A stretch of 35,899 nucleotides of DNA from assembly GCA_030706385.1 (NCBI GenBank), contig JAUZOQ010000027.1, positions 1-35,899 on the forward strand, in the 5' to 3' direction. This document shows, in pieces, positions 15,369-23,849 of the stretch; positions within the stretch are counted from its first letter, which is position 1, and each line of letters starts with the position of its first letter. This DNA is from Bacteroidota bacterium (GTDB lineage: Bacteria; Bacteroidota; Ignavibacteria; Palsa-1295). The translations under genes were made by a program, and so were the position numbers. The notes under the pieces were generated by a model that was given only the letters and a program-made list of their open reading frames with translations, did no database searches and was not told the origin of the DNA.

Positions 15369-17401
15369 GATCGAAGAACATTATATTCGTATTTGTGCTG
15401 GCATTAGCCGCTACCCTTGGCGGCCATCGTTCCATTCTTGCTCAGGCTCCGCTTTCTGTTGATGCGCCGAAAGTAATGGATGTCGTTCCGGGCGTCGTAT
15501 ACATTAATTTGAAGGCTAACCGAGGACTCGATCTGGCGAATATCAGTCCGACTCACACTGGCAACGCAGATTTGGACAATCTTTTTGCTCGCATAGGAGT
15601 AACGGAAGTTGTTCCCTTCTGTAGGGATCTGAAGGAAAATGCCGTCATTGATTATCATGGTTACGATGGAATTTTCGTAATTACCTTTTCTGCCGAAGGC
15701 CGCTCTCCTCGAGATATTGCGCATGACTTCCTGAAACTTGACGTCGTAAGTGGAGCGAGCCCTCGTTACAATTTTCAAAAGTGTTATACACCCAACGATC
15801 CCAGCATTACGACTGCATACGCGTTAAACAACAGTCACATGCATGTACTGGATGCTTGGGGAGTGTCAAAAGGCAATGCAAATATTATCATCGCCGATCT
15901 CGACGAAGGTGTCAATTATAATCACGAAGATCTCACAGCCAATATCTATAAACTAGGAAATTATTTTGGACGCGATATCGTCGGCGATAGCGGAACATCT
16001 CAGAAGTTCAAACCTGATAACGATCCGATGCCTGGTTTAGGCCAAAGCCATGGAACATTCACCACAGGTTGTTTTGGCGCAGTTGCCGATAATGGCAAAG
16101 GTGCAGCAGGCTCCGGATTCAACTGTAAGATCATGGCGATCAAGATCGCCGATAATGCAGGAAATCTCTTAGGTGGATATGAAGGAATAGCCTACGCATG
16201 GATGCATGGCGCGAAGATCCTCAATTGCTCATGGGGAGGATATGAGACCGATCCTTCACTCATCGATTTCTTTCAAACGTTCATCGATTCAGCAGTGGCC
16301 AATGGTGCCCTTATTGTCGCTGCTGCAGGCAATGATGCGCGGAACATCGATCAAGGTGGCAGCCATTTTATTCCAGCCTATCTGAAGAACGTCCTCACCG
16401 TTGGGGCGTCAGACATTAATGACCTGCCCGCAAGCTTCACAAATTTCGGAAAATCAGTTGACGTATACGCTCCTGGAGCAAACATTTTTTCCACGACTTT
16501 CCCTGGTAATAGCGCCTACGACCAGTCAAGCGGTACTTCGTTTGCGTGTCCTCTGACTTCCGGTGTGGCGGGATTGGTTTGGGCAAAGAATCCTACCTGG
16601 CTTCCCAAATTTGTAATGAGGCAGATCATTGAAACCTGTGATAATGTACTTCAACAATCCAGCCGAACAAATTACTGGGGTCGCGTGAATGCCTATAGTG
16701 CTCTCACGAAACCGACTATTGCAGGCTTAGGAATTACCGATTACAAGATCGATGGTGTCGATAAAGGAAGCTTGAATTACACGAATAAGGTCTATTCCAT
16801 CGATGTGAGTTTTAAGAATTACATGTTCGCCGGTTCCGGTATTCAGGCAAAGTTGTTGCCGATCGATGGGACGGTTTCCGATTATGGCGGCTATAAGGTT
16901 CAAGCAGGCACAGCCGCGTTGGGCTCCATAAGCGCGCAGCAGGAAGTCATAGGCTCCTTCAAGTTTAGCCGTGATGGAACCGATGGCGGAATGGGAGCGC
17001 AGCTTCCACTCTTCTTTGCAATTTCCTATGGTACTTCAGGATCGGGAAGTAAGTACTTTGATACTCTCGTCGTTTTCCTCGATATCAGTGGTGATAATAT
17101 CTTTGTGACTCAGGGAGTTTCAGAATCGGACGCCAAACTTGTCCGCCTTGAGCAGAATTTCCCGAATCCCGTTTCCGGTGAGGGCACGATCAGTTTCGAA
17201 CTTGCAGAGCAAGGTTATGCCAGGCTCTCTCTCACGGATATGCTTGGCAGAGAGAATCGAGTGCTTTCCGAAGGCATGCTCTCGGCAGGTACTCACAACG
17301 TTCAGTTCGACGCCCGTACTTTGGAAAATGGTGTGTATATGTACACCTTGGAGACCTTGGGCGGAGCAGTTGCTACGAAGCGGCTCGTCGTTATTCATTA
17401 A
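15365..17401 (+). CDS. Subtilisin-like S8 protease with T9SS sorting tail
   Basis: This is a secreted serine endopeptidase of family S8. From ATG 15365 the protein has 678 residues: a signal peptide (MRSKNIIFVFVLALAATLGG, ending near SILAQA), a propeptide-like region (about 30-160), the catalytic domain, and a C-terminal domain. The triad is intact: D180 in ADLDEGVN, H229 in SHGTFTTG and S392 in SGTSFACP, with the oxyanion Asn N323 in AAAGND. The end (about 593-678: LEQNFPNPVSG, LTDMLGRE, NGVYMYTL, KRLVV) is a T9SS type A sorting domain, so it is probably exported across the outer membrane. The ATG overlaps the nuoL stop (ATGA), and nuoM follows 30 nt later. An upstream in-frame start at 15314 would spoil the signal peptide. 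Its place inside a nuo operon is highly unusual. Confidence 0.93.
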   Translation: MRSKNIIFVFVLALAATLGGHRSILAQAPLSVDAPKVMDVVPGVVYINLKANRGLDLANISPTHTGNADLDNLFARIGVTEVVPFCRDLKENAVIDYHGYDGIFVITFSAEGRSPRDIAHDFLKLDVVSGASPRYNFQKCYTPNDPSITTAYALNNSHMHVLDAWGVSKGNANIIIADLDEGVNYNHEDLTANIYKLGNYFGRDIVGDSGTSQKFKPDNDPMPGLGQSHGTFTTGCFGAVADNGKGAAGSGFNCKIMAIKIADNAGNLLGGYEGIAYAWMHGAKILNCSWGGYETDPSLIDFFQTFIDSAVANGALIVAAAGNDARNIDQGGSHFIPAYLKNVLTVGASDINDLPASFTNFGKSVDVYAPGANIFSTTFPGNSAYDQSSGTSFACPLTSGVAGLVWAKNPTWLPKFVMRQIIETCDNVLQQSSRTNYWGRVNAYSALTKPTIAGLGITDYKIDGVDKGSLNYTNKVYSIDVSFKNYMFAGSGIQAKLLPIDGTVSDYGGYKVQAGTAALGSISAQQEVIGSFKFSRDGTDGGMGAQLPLFFAISYGTSGSGSKYFDTLVVFLDISGDNIFVTQGVSESDAKLVRLEQNFPNPVSGEGTISFELAEQGYARLSLTDMLGRENRVLSEGMLSAGTHNVQFDARTLENGVYMYTLETLGGAVATKRLVVIH

Positions 17402-17431
17402 TCGATTTTTAAACGCAAAAGAAACATACTT

Positions 17432-19030
17432 ATGCTTGGCTTTCCGATCTTATCGATACTAACGCTCCTGCCCATTGCGGGAATGATCATCACGGCATTT
17501 GTGCCGAAGACGAATGTAAAAATGATTCGCGGTATTACCGTGGGGGTTACAGCCCTTCAAGTCATTTTTGCAATTGTTTTATGGGCAAATTTCAACGGGT
17601 CGATGGCCGGGATCAACGATCCGAAGGGATTCCAATTCGTCGAAAAGCACGAATGGATTCGTATCTCCGGCCTTGGTGTCTTCGGAAATGTAGCCATTGA
17701 TTATTTCATGGGAATTGACGGACTCTCCGTTCTCATGGTACTACTTACTGCGCTGATCTCATTCGTTGGAGCAATAGCAAGCTTCTCAATTGAGAAACAG
17801 CATAAAGGATACTTCCTCATGTATCTGCTCTTGGTAACGGGCATGATGGGTGTATTCTGCGCTTTGGACTTCTTCCTCTTCTATGTGTTTTGGGAGTTGA
17901 TGCTGTTGCCGATGTACTTCCTGATCGGTATTTGGGGAGGTCCGCGCCGCGAGTATGCTGCGATCAAGTTCTTCATCTACACACTTTTCGGATCCGTCTT
18001 CATGCTCTTAGTGATGATCGGATTGTATTTCACGACTCAGGTTCAGATCGGAGGAGTATCCTGGCATACCTTCAGCATCCTCGATATGATGAATCCGGCC
18101 AATCATGTTACGGGTTCGATCTTTGCAACGATCGGTAATACCTGGCGATACGTGGGATATCTCGGACTCTTTTTGGGCTTTGCCATTAAGATACCGATGT
18201 TTCCGTTTCATACCTGGCTTCCGGATGCTCACGTTGAGGCGCCGACAGCAATATCCGTCATTCTTGCCGGCGTTCTTCTGAAAATGGGTACCTATGGCAT
18301 TCTGCGGATCTGCTATGGTATTTTCCCTGAGATCGCTGTTGCCACAAGCCAATACATGGTGATCTTCGGAGTCATCAATATCGTCTATGGTGCATTCTGC
18401 GCAATGGCACAGAAGGATCTGAAGAAACTGATAGCCTACAGTTCTATCAGCCATATGGGATACGTCATGCTTGGCATGGCAGCATTGAACTCGCAGGGTA
18501 TGATGGGAGCAATATTTCAAATGTTCAACCACGGTACGATCACGGCGATGCTTTTCTTAAGTGTCGGTGTTCTTTATGACCGCGCACATACCAGAGGATT
18601 GAACGAGTTCGGCGGACTGGCGAACAAGATGCCGAAGTATTTCGCACTGGTCGTCATCTGCTACTTCGCATCGCTCGGCCTTCCGGGCATGTCGGGATTC
18701 ATCTCCGAGGCATTCGTATTTCTCGGTGCGTTCCAGACTTTCCAGTTCTGGACTATCGTCTCGACGCTTGGAATTATCCTGACGGCGGCGTATATGCTTT
18801 GGGCGTTGCAGAGAATGTTCCTTGGCACCTTGCCCGAGCGTTGGAATAATCTCACCGATATTAACGGACGCGAGCTCGTTGCTCTTGTTCCGCTGGCGGC
18901 AATCGTGATCTTCCTGGGTATCTATCCGGCACCGATCATAAATCTTATGTCAACGAGCGTCAATCAACTCGTTACCTTTGTCAATGCTGCAGGACCGAAG
19001 GTGATGCAAGCCGCCTCGATCGTACGATAA
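17432..19030 (+). CDS. nuoM: Complex I subunit M (proton pump)
   Basis: NuoM is the second antiporter-like pump. The 532-residue protein has about 14 membrane helices with FYVFWELMLLPMYFLIGIWGG (split; contains the essential Glu), GFAIKIPMFPFHTWLPDAHVEAPT (split), SVILAGVLLKMGTYGILR, LKKLIAYSSISHMGYVMLG and ALGLPGMSGF-like SLGLPGMSGFISE. The ORF begins 30 nt after the protease stop, so it stays in the same transcription unit. Length is close to other NuoM proteins (about 500-530). Confidence 0.96.
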   Translation: MLGFPILSILTLLPIAGMIITAFVPKTNVKMIRGITVGVTALQVIFAIVLWANFNGSMAGINDPKGFQFVEKHEWIRISGLGVFGNVAIDYFMGIDGLSVLMVLLTALISFVGAIASFSIEKQHKGYFLMYLLLVTGMMGVFCALDFFLFYVFWELMLLPMYFLIGIWGGPRREYAAIKFFIYTLFGSVFMLLVMIGLYFTTQVQIGGVSWHTFSILDMMNPANHVTGSIFATIGNTWRYVGYLGLFLGFAIKIPMFPFHTWLPDAHVEAPTAISVILAGVLLKMGTYGILRICYGIFPEIAVATSQYMVIFGVINIVYGAFCAMAQKDLKKLIAYSSISHMGYVMLGMAALNSQGMMGAIFQMFNHGTITAMLFLSVGVLYDRAHTRGLNEFGGLANKMPKYFALVVICYFASLGLPGMSGFISEAFVFLGAFQTFQFWTIVSTLGIILTAAYMLWALQRMFLGTLPERWNNLTDINGRELVALVPLAAIVIFLGIYPAPIINLMSTSVNQLVTFVNAAGPKVMQAASIVR

Positions 19031-19089
19031 AGCTTCAGGCTATTATTGCAGGAGAGATGATCAATAGCAATCCATCATAAAGTTACAGG

Positions 19090-20808
19090 ATGAATCCAAA
19101 TATTATTAATCCGCAAGAACTGGCGAAGCTTTTCGCTCCGCTCGTGAAGACCAGTATGTCGCATTTCCTGCCGGAGACTATTCTCACGGTTGGTTTTCTG
19201 CTTGCTATCATACTTGATCTTTTGATCAAGAAGTCGAGCCAGAAAAAACTTACCGGTTACTTTGCACTTATCGTTCTTGCTGCAGCATTTGTGACTTCAT
19301 GGATGCAATGGCAGCCGTATGTAGAAGGAAGCACTACATGGAAAGGCGGCTCCATGATCTTCCCGTATATGACGACCCTTATTCCGCAAATCGGCATGGC
19401 TGTAGTCGATAATTTTGCAGTCTTTTTCAAGTTGTTGATCTCCTTGTCTGCGATGCTGATCGTACTCATGTCGATGCTCTCGCGTGAAGTCGAAGAGCGG
19501 GGAAGACATAATGGAGAATACTTCGCATTGCTTCTGGCCCTTACACTGGGCATGTTCCTAATGCCTGCGGCAACGGATCTGGTGATGATGTATATATCAC
19601 TTGAACTCGTTTCGATCACGAGCTACATCATGGTTGGCTTCATGAAAGAGAACTCGCGGAGTTCGGAAGCCTCGATGAAATACGTTCTCTTTGGCGCATT
19701 CAGCTCCGGCTTGATGATCTATGGATTTTCGATTCTCTATGGGCTAACCGGAACAACGAGCATTGTTGGCATTCAGGCGGTACTTCAGTCGGGTATGGAA
19801 GCCCATACTGTTAATCAATTAGCTCTTTGGGTAGGCGTCATTCTCTCCTTGGCCGGCATGGGCTATAAGATCAGCGCTGCGCCATTTCATTTCTGGACGC
19901 CTGACGTTTATGAGGGTGCTCCGATTCCGATCACAGCCTTGCTTTCTGTTGCCTCGAAAGCCGGCGGGTTTGGTCTCTTGATGAGATTTCTGATGTTCGG
20001 CTTTCCTGTTGATTTTCAGACCGGAAAATTACTGCTTAACTGGCCGCTCGTCGTTGCCGTACTTGCTGCAGTCACGATGACTCTCGGAAATTTTGCTGCG
20101 CTCCGCCAATCGAACATCAAGCGAATGCTTGCCTACTCGACGATCGCTCACGCTGGTTATATGATGGTTGGTCTCGTTGCCGTCGGAAGCGGTCTATTCA
20201 TGCTTGCCGAAGTGCGATCGGTAGGGTTTCATAAGGAGTTGTTGCCACATTTCTATGAAATGAGCGGAATGGTCTCCGTTATGATCTATCTTGTAGCTTA
20301 TCTATTTACGAATTTGGGAGCATTCTACGTCATTATGCTGATCGCCAATAAGATCGGCTCCGAAGAGATCGAGGATTACAAGGGATTCGCAAAGAAGTCT
20401 CCGCTCTTGGCTGTCAGCCTCGGAATATTCTTAGTATCACTGACAGGAATTCCGCTTACTGTCGGCTTCATTGGGAAATTGTATATATTCTCTTCCATTC
20501 TGACTGCAGATCCGATAACGCATGCCACGCCATGGGTCTGGCTTGCCGTTGTCATGGTGCTGAACTCGGTGGTTTCGTTGTACTACTACGTTCGAGTCAT
20601 GCAGGCGATGTTCATCAAGCAGGCGGATGCGCAGACCGCGCCGCTGACAAGCGCTCTCTCTGTGGGGCCTGATGGTACGTTGAGTTATTCACTGATCTCG
20701 AAGATCTTCATCTTTGCTTTCCTGGTCCCCACGATCGTGCTCGGCGTTTATTTTCAACCCGTCGTGGATTTCACAAGCAATGTGGTGCGCTTCTTCTCAT
20801 TACAATAA
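19090..20808 (+). CDS. nuoN: Complex I subunit N (proton pump)
   Basis: NuoN is the third antiporter-like pump, adjoining NuoK. The 572-residue protein is longer than E. coli NuoN (485). Motifs include MMYISLELVSITSYIMVGF with the key Glu, GMGYKISAAPFHFWTPDVYEGAP (split), SVASKAGGFGLLMRF, IKRMLAYSTIAHAGYMMVGL and SLTGIPLTVGFIGK. Extra length comes from the N-terminus, a hydrophilic stretch after the YMMVGL helix (near residues 375-395), and a polar insert before the last helix. The 59-nt gap from nuoM contains no gene. The rhodanese gene follows after nine bases. Confidence 0.96.
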   Translation: MNPNIINPQELAKLFAPLVKTSMSHFLPETILTVGFLLAIILDLLIKKSSQKKLTGYFALIVLAAAFVTSWMQWQPYVEGSTTWKGGSMIFPYMTTLIPQIGMAVVDNFAVFFKLLISLSAMLIVLMSMLSREVEERGRHNGEYFALLLALTLGMFLMPAATDLVMMYISLELVSITSYIMVGFMKENSRSSEASMKYVLFGAFSSGLMIYGFSILYGLTGTTSIVGIQAVLQSGMEAHTVNQLALWVGVILSLAGMGYKISAAPFHFWTPDVYEGAPIPITALLSVASKAGGFGLLMRFLMFGFPVDFQTGKLLLNWPLVVAVLAAVTMTLGNFAALRQSNIKRMLAYSTIAHAGYMMVGLVAVGSGLFMLAEVRSVGFHKELLPHFYEMSGMVSVMIYLVAYLFTNLGAFYVIMLIANKIGSEEIEDYKGFAKKSPLLAVSLGIFLVSLTGIPLTVGFIGKLYIFSSILTADPITHATPWVWLAVVMVLNSVVSLYYYVRVMQAMFIKQADAQTAPLTSALSVGPDGTLSYSLISKIFIFAFLVPTIVLGVYFQPVVDFTSNVVRFFSLQ

Positions 20809-20817
20809 AGGATCCAT

Positions 20818-21138
20818 GTGACTCCGTTCGAAATCAGTGTTGAGGAGTTGAAGGCGTTACTTGAAGAAAAGCAACCGGTCCAATTAATCGATTGCCGAGA
20901 AGAAGACGAATACGCGATCTGCAATATCGGCGGCACACTGATTCCGATGCAGGAGATGCCACGACATTTGGATGACTTTGATCCCGATAAGCCTCTTGTT
21001 ATCATGTGTCATATCGGCGCGCGTAGTTCTATGGTTGCCGAATACCTGAGGCGAAATGGATATCCCAATGCCCAGAGCCTCCGCGGCGGAATTCACGCCT
21101 GGAGCCAGAGGATCGATCCCAAGATCAAAATATACTAA
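20818..21138 (+). CDS. Single-domain rhodanese (sulfurtransferase)
   Basis: Rhodanese domains carry a persulfide on an active-site Cys and move sulfur to acceptors. This 106-residue protein is a single domain with IDCREEDEY near the N-terminus, the active loop CHIGARSS (C64) and the closing motif LRGGIHAWS. The start is GTG at 20818, supported by AAAGGA (20807-20812); the ATG two bases earlier runs straight into TGA. It is the last gene of the nuo transcription unit and may support Fe-S cluster supply, but that role is inferred from position. Its stop overlaps the stop of the convergent DoxX gene by two bases. Confidence 0.92.
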   Translation: MTPFEISVEELKALLEEKQPVQLIDCREEDEYAICNIGGTLIPMQEMPRHLDDFDPDKPLVIMCHIGARSSMVAEYLRRNGYPNAQSLRGGIHAWSQRIDPKIKIY

Positions 21139-21629
21139 GAAATTTTCCTTTGATCCGGATCCGAGCCTCGCTTTGCATCCATCGATATTGGACCAGGCCC
21201 AACAACTAATAGAAAGATCGATGTCATAAGTTGAGCAAAGTCAGTGCGAATCTCGTGCAGGACGGCCCATATTCCGATTTGCGGTGGAGACGGGGGCAAG
21301 GCTAAGGGCGAGGTTCCGAGCAAGATGCCGATCTTTGTCGAGAGAATGGCGACGATCATCTCCATGATAAATAGGAGAGAAAACACTCTGGTCAGATATC
21401 CAAAGACGATACACAGACCTCCGATTATTTCCAAAACTGCGATACATGTTGCTGCGACCTCAGGCATTGGAATACCAAGCTTTGTGAATCGCCCGACGCC
21501 TTGATTCGGGTAGACAAATTTCAATATGCCTTCCCATAGGAATACGCTACCGGTCATTAAGCGAATCAGAATTGTGGCTTTCGGCGCTGTGGCCGGAGGA
21601 TGGAGAAGTTTATTCAGATAAGTATTCAT
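21135..21629 (-). CDS. DoxX family membrane protein
   Basis: DoxX-like proteins are four-helix membrane proteins linked in some bacteria to quinone or redox homeostasis; their exact reaction is mostly unknown. This 164-residue protein has four hydrophobic segments. The family pattern is visible as LIRLMTGSVFLWEGILKF, FTKLGIPMPEVAATCIAVLE and GGLCIVFGYLTR. A Pro-rich loop (PLALPPSPPQ) precedes the last part. It is transcribed away from the ECF sigma gene, from a shared 126-nt spacer, so joint regulation is possible. Confidence 0.85.
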   Translation of the reverse strand: MNTYLNKLLHPPATAPKATILIRLMTGSVFLWEGILKFVYPNQGVGRFTKLGIPMPEVAATCIAVLEIIGGLCIVFGYLTRVFSLLFIMEMIVAILSTKIGILLGTSPLALPPSPPQIGIWAVLHEIRTDFAQLMTSIFLLVVGPGPISMDAKRGSDPDQRKIS

Positions 21630-21682
21630 TGTGATATATTTGGTTGAAAATAGTATTACTCTAGACCGGCAATGACATAATT

Positions 21683-21700
21683 TTATTCCCAGAGGAATAA
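21683..21700. promoter_or_regulatory. Inverted repeat between doxX and the ECF sigma gene
   Basis: TTATTCC-CAGA-GGAATAA is a perfect 7-bp inverted repeat in the divergent spacer, 56 nt before the sigma gene and 54 nt before doxX. No T-run follows on either strand. It is a candidate operator serving one or both genes. Confidence 0.35.
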
Positions 21701-21755
21701 TTCGGCTTTAATTTCGGTCTATATACTATCAAGATATACAGAATCAACTGCTAGA

Positions 21756-22289
21756 TTGGCACAAGAAGAGAAAAATTCCATATTTGCAATTAAGATCGTG
21801 CCCCATCTGGATGCGGCCTACAATCTTGCGCGCGGGCTTGCCAGGAATGAGCAGGATGCCGAAGATATCGTCCAGGACGCATTCATTCGCGCATATTCTT
21901 ACCTCGATTCGTTTTCCGGGAAGGACGGTAAGACTTGGCTGCTTGCTATCGTGCGCAACACATTCTATTCCTGGCGGGAGAGAAAACAAGTGCGTCAAAA
22001 GGTCGAAGTAAGTGATCGGACACTTGACGATCTATTCATTTCCGATTCATCCCGTACTCCGGAAGCAGTATTCGAGTCAAAGGACACGCAAGAGGAAGTT
22101 CATAAGGCATTGAATTCTCTTCCGGTCGAGTTCCGCGAAACGTTGATCCTTTGGGAGATCGAGTCGATGTCCTATAAGGAGATTGCAAGCATTACCGGTG
22201 TGCCGATGGGCACAGTGATGTCGCGACTGGCCAGAGGTAGGGAAATGCTTCGCACACTGCTGAATAATCGTTGGAAGGGTAATGTCTAA
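21756..22289 (+). CDS. ECF-type RNA polymerase sigma factor
   Basis: This 177-residue protein is a group IV (ECF, RpoE-like) sigma factor. Region 2 is seen in NEQDAEDIVQDAFIRAY and WLLAIVRNTFYSWRERK; region 4 in LPVEFRETLILWEIE and MSYKEIASITGVPMGTVMSR, the helix-turn-helix that reads the -35 element. The only usable start is TTG at 21756; no in-frame ATG or GTG lies between it and region 2, and no clear Shine-Dalgarno site is present. The downstream gene overlaps by eight bases and encodes the matching anti-sigma factor. Autoregulation from the upstream spacer is likely but not shown. Confidence 0.93.
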   Translation: MAQEEKNSIFAIKIVPHLDAAYNLARGLARNEQDAEDIVQDAFIRAYSYLDSFSGKDGKTWLLAIVRNTFYSWRERKQVRQKVEVSDRTLDDLFISDSSRTPEAVFESKDTQEEVHKALNSLPVEFRETLILWEIESMSYKEIASITGVPMGTVMSRLARGREMLRTLLNNRWKGNV

Positions 22290-23037
22290 GATGCAATCAC
22301 AAGATATCCATGCGCTTCTGCACCCGTATTTTGATGGGGAATTGGCTTATTCGGACTCCATTCTTTTTGAAGAGCATCTTGAGAACTGCCCTGATTGTTC
22401 CCTCGCCTTAGCCGAGCAACAAGAGCTTCGTATGCTGATGGAAGGGCCCGGATTACGGTATCCTGCTCCAGCAAAACTCAGACATAATATCTACTCGTCT
22501 TATGCGAGAAATCAGCAATCCTCAAGAATACTAATCCATTGGAACTGGAAGATTTATGGAATCGCCGCAAGCATTGCGATTGCACTCCTCGGCTTCTGGA
22601 TTGTCCTGGCACCCGGTTCACCCTCTGCTGAATCTTCGGAAGCCAGGGAAATTGTCTCAGGCCATCTACGATCCTTGATGGCAACACATCTTTTTGACGT
22701 TGCTTCGACCGACCAGCATACGGTCAAACCGTGGTTTACTGGAAGGGTTGATTTTTCACCCGTTGTTAAAGATCTGTCGGACCGGGGATTCCAATTGCTC
22801 GGCGGACGATTGGATTACATTGCCGGTAGACCTGCTGCGGCCTTGGTCTATCAATACCGCAAACATACGATCAATGTTTTCGAGTGGAATACCGGAGTGG
22901 TGAACCCTCAGGGAGAGGAAAAGAGTACGATGAAGGGCTTTAATCTCGTCGCGGAATGGATCGGTCCGATCAAGGTATGGATAGTTAGCGATCTCAATAC
23001 CGAAGAGCTCGATATCCTCGCGAATGCATTACGATAG
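22282..23037 (+). CDS. Membrane anti-sigma factor with zinc-finger (ZAS) domain
   Basis: The 251-residue protein should hold the preceding sigma factor inactive at the inner membrane. The N-terminal domain shows LHPYFDGEL and H32-x3-C36-x2-C39, the zinc-binding anti-sigma pattern. One membrane segment follows (about residues 88-108, IYGIAASIAIALLGFWIVL). The periplasmic part contains HLRSLMATHLFDVAS, HTVKPWFTGRVDFSP, LLGGRLDYIAGRPAAALVYQYR and HTINVFEW, a module known in proteobacterial RsiW-like regulators. ATG 22282 overlaps the end of the sigma gene; Met4 at 22291 is an alternative. Its stop directly abuts the stop of the convergent hydrolase gene. Confidence 0.9.
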   Translation: MSKMQSQDIHALLHPYFDGELAYSDSILFEEHLENCPDCSLALAEQQELRMLMEGPGLRYPAPAKLRHNIYSSYARNQQSSRILIHWNWKIYGIAASIAIALLGFWIVLAPGSPSAESSEAREIVSGHLRSLMATHLFDVASTDQHTVKPWFTGRVDFSPVVKDLSDRGFQLLGGRLDYIAGRPAAALVYQYRKHTINVFEWNTGVVNPQGEEKSTMKGFNLVAEWIGPIKVWIVSDLNTEELDILANALR

Positions 23038-23799
23038 CTAGATCACTGCCTTCCAGAATTCGCGCACCGAATGAGTGAATGAAGTCAAGTCAAGTTTTGA
23101 GATCGGATGTGGCGAATTCGGATGAATGGCAAGAAAGGTTTTCTGTCTATCCTGTGACTGATAAAGCTTCGTTATCTCAGGCAGAGTTACCAGATTATCC
23201 CTATCACCTGCGCTCAGGAGCAGAGGAGCCCGGATCGAGCGCAAGTCATCCGCCGAGAGCTGCTCAACTCGGAAATGCCCGATAATGCTTCTCATTGCGG
23301 TAACAGTTCTATCCAGTCCGTTGGCAGAGTGCAGTCCCGAAAGCAGGTCATAACCATTTTGAGAACGTGCCCTGATCTTTTCTGTGTCGAGAGAATCGAG
23401 CGCCTCAATGATTGCTTCTTCGGTCCAATAGAACTTCATTCCATGGCTGACTATGCTTCGAACCATGCTCGGAGCGATGCGAGCTAGTTCAAGGCCAACA
23501 TAGCCCCCCATGCTATAGCCGATGATATCCACTGAGAATATCTTGAGTTCTTCTAAGAGCGAGCGGACTGATTCTGCGAGATCTCTTGTCGTCAGCATAC
23601 CGTGATCAGTGGTACTTTCACCATGACCGGGGAAATCCGGGAGAATAAGTATACGCTTCTCATAGAAGCGCGAGAGCGTATCGAATTCTCTTCTGGTGCT
23701 CAGGGCACTATGCAAGAAGAGAATCGGAATTTCTTCAGTCGCGAATTCGGTGTTTCTGATCTCGTAGGAAATAGTAGAGAGGCCTGAGGTGAACGTCAT
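23038..23799 (-). CDS. Alpha/beta hydrolase
   Basis: This 253-residue protein belongs to the alpha/beta hydrolase fold. The nucleophile elbow is GYSMGG (S96), after the oxyanion-region motif FLHSALSTRREF and DFPGHGES. A late Asp in SAGDRDNLV and a His in NSPHPISKL probably complete the triad. The substrate is unknown. I chose ATG 23799; a start at 23826 would lie inside the terminator hairpin of hppD, so it is rejected. It lies downstream of hppD on the same strand but the terminator between them suggests separate expression. Confidence 0.85.
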   Translation of the reverse strand: MTFTSGLSTISYEIRNTEFATEEIPILFLHSALSTRREFDTLSRFYEKRILILPDFPGHGESTTDHGMLTTRDLAESVRSLLEELKIFSVDIIGYSMGGYVGLELARIAPSMVRSIVSHGMKFYWTEEAIIEALDSLDTEKIRARSQNGYDLLSGLHSANGLDRTVTAMRSIIGHFRVEQLSADDLRSIRAPLLLSAGDRDNLVTLPEITKLYQSQDRQKTFLAIHPNSPHPISKLDLTSFTHSVREFWKAVI

Positions 23800-23808
23800 G
23801 GTGAGCTG

Positions 23809-23837
23809 AAAAAAAAGAGCCGGCATTATGCCGGCTC
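23809..23837 (-). terminator. Rho-independent terminator of hppD
   Basis: Read on the minus strand, GAGCCGGCA and TGCCGGCTC form a 9-bp GC-rich stem with a TAA loop, followed by eight T residues (plus-strand A-run 23809-23816). It begins 12 nt after the hppD stop. Confidence 0.93.
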
Positions 23838-23849
23838 ATATTCATTAGC

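Noticed and set aside
18008-18532. A 174-codon minus-strand open frame inside nuoM
   Set aside because: Its content (many His, Arg, Cys) mirrors the helices of NuoM read in antisense; no supporting start signals.
23800-23826. Upstream start for the alpha/beta hydrolase at 23826
   Set aside because: It lies in the stem of the hppD terminator, so a transcript made after that terminator would not carry a usable site; ATG 23799 gives a normal protein.
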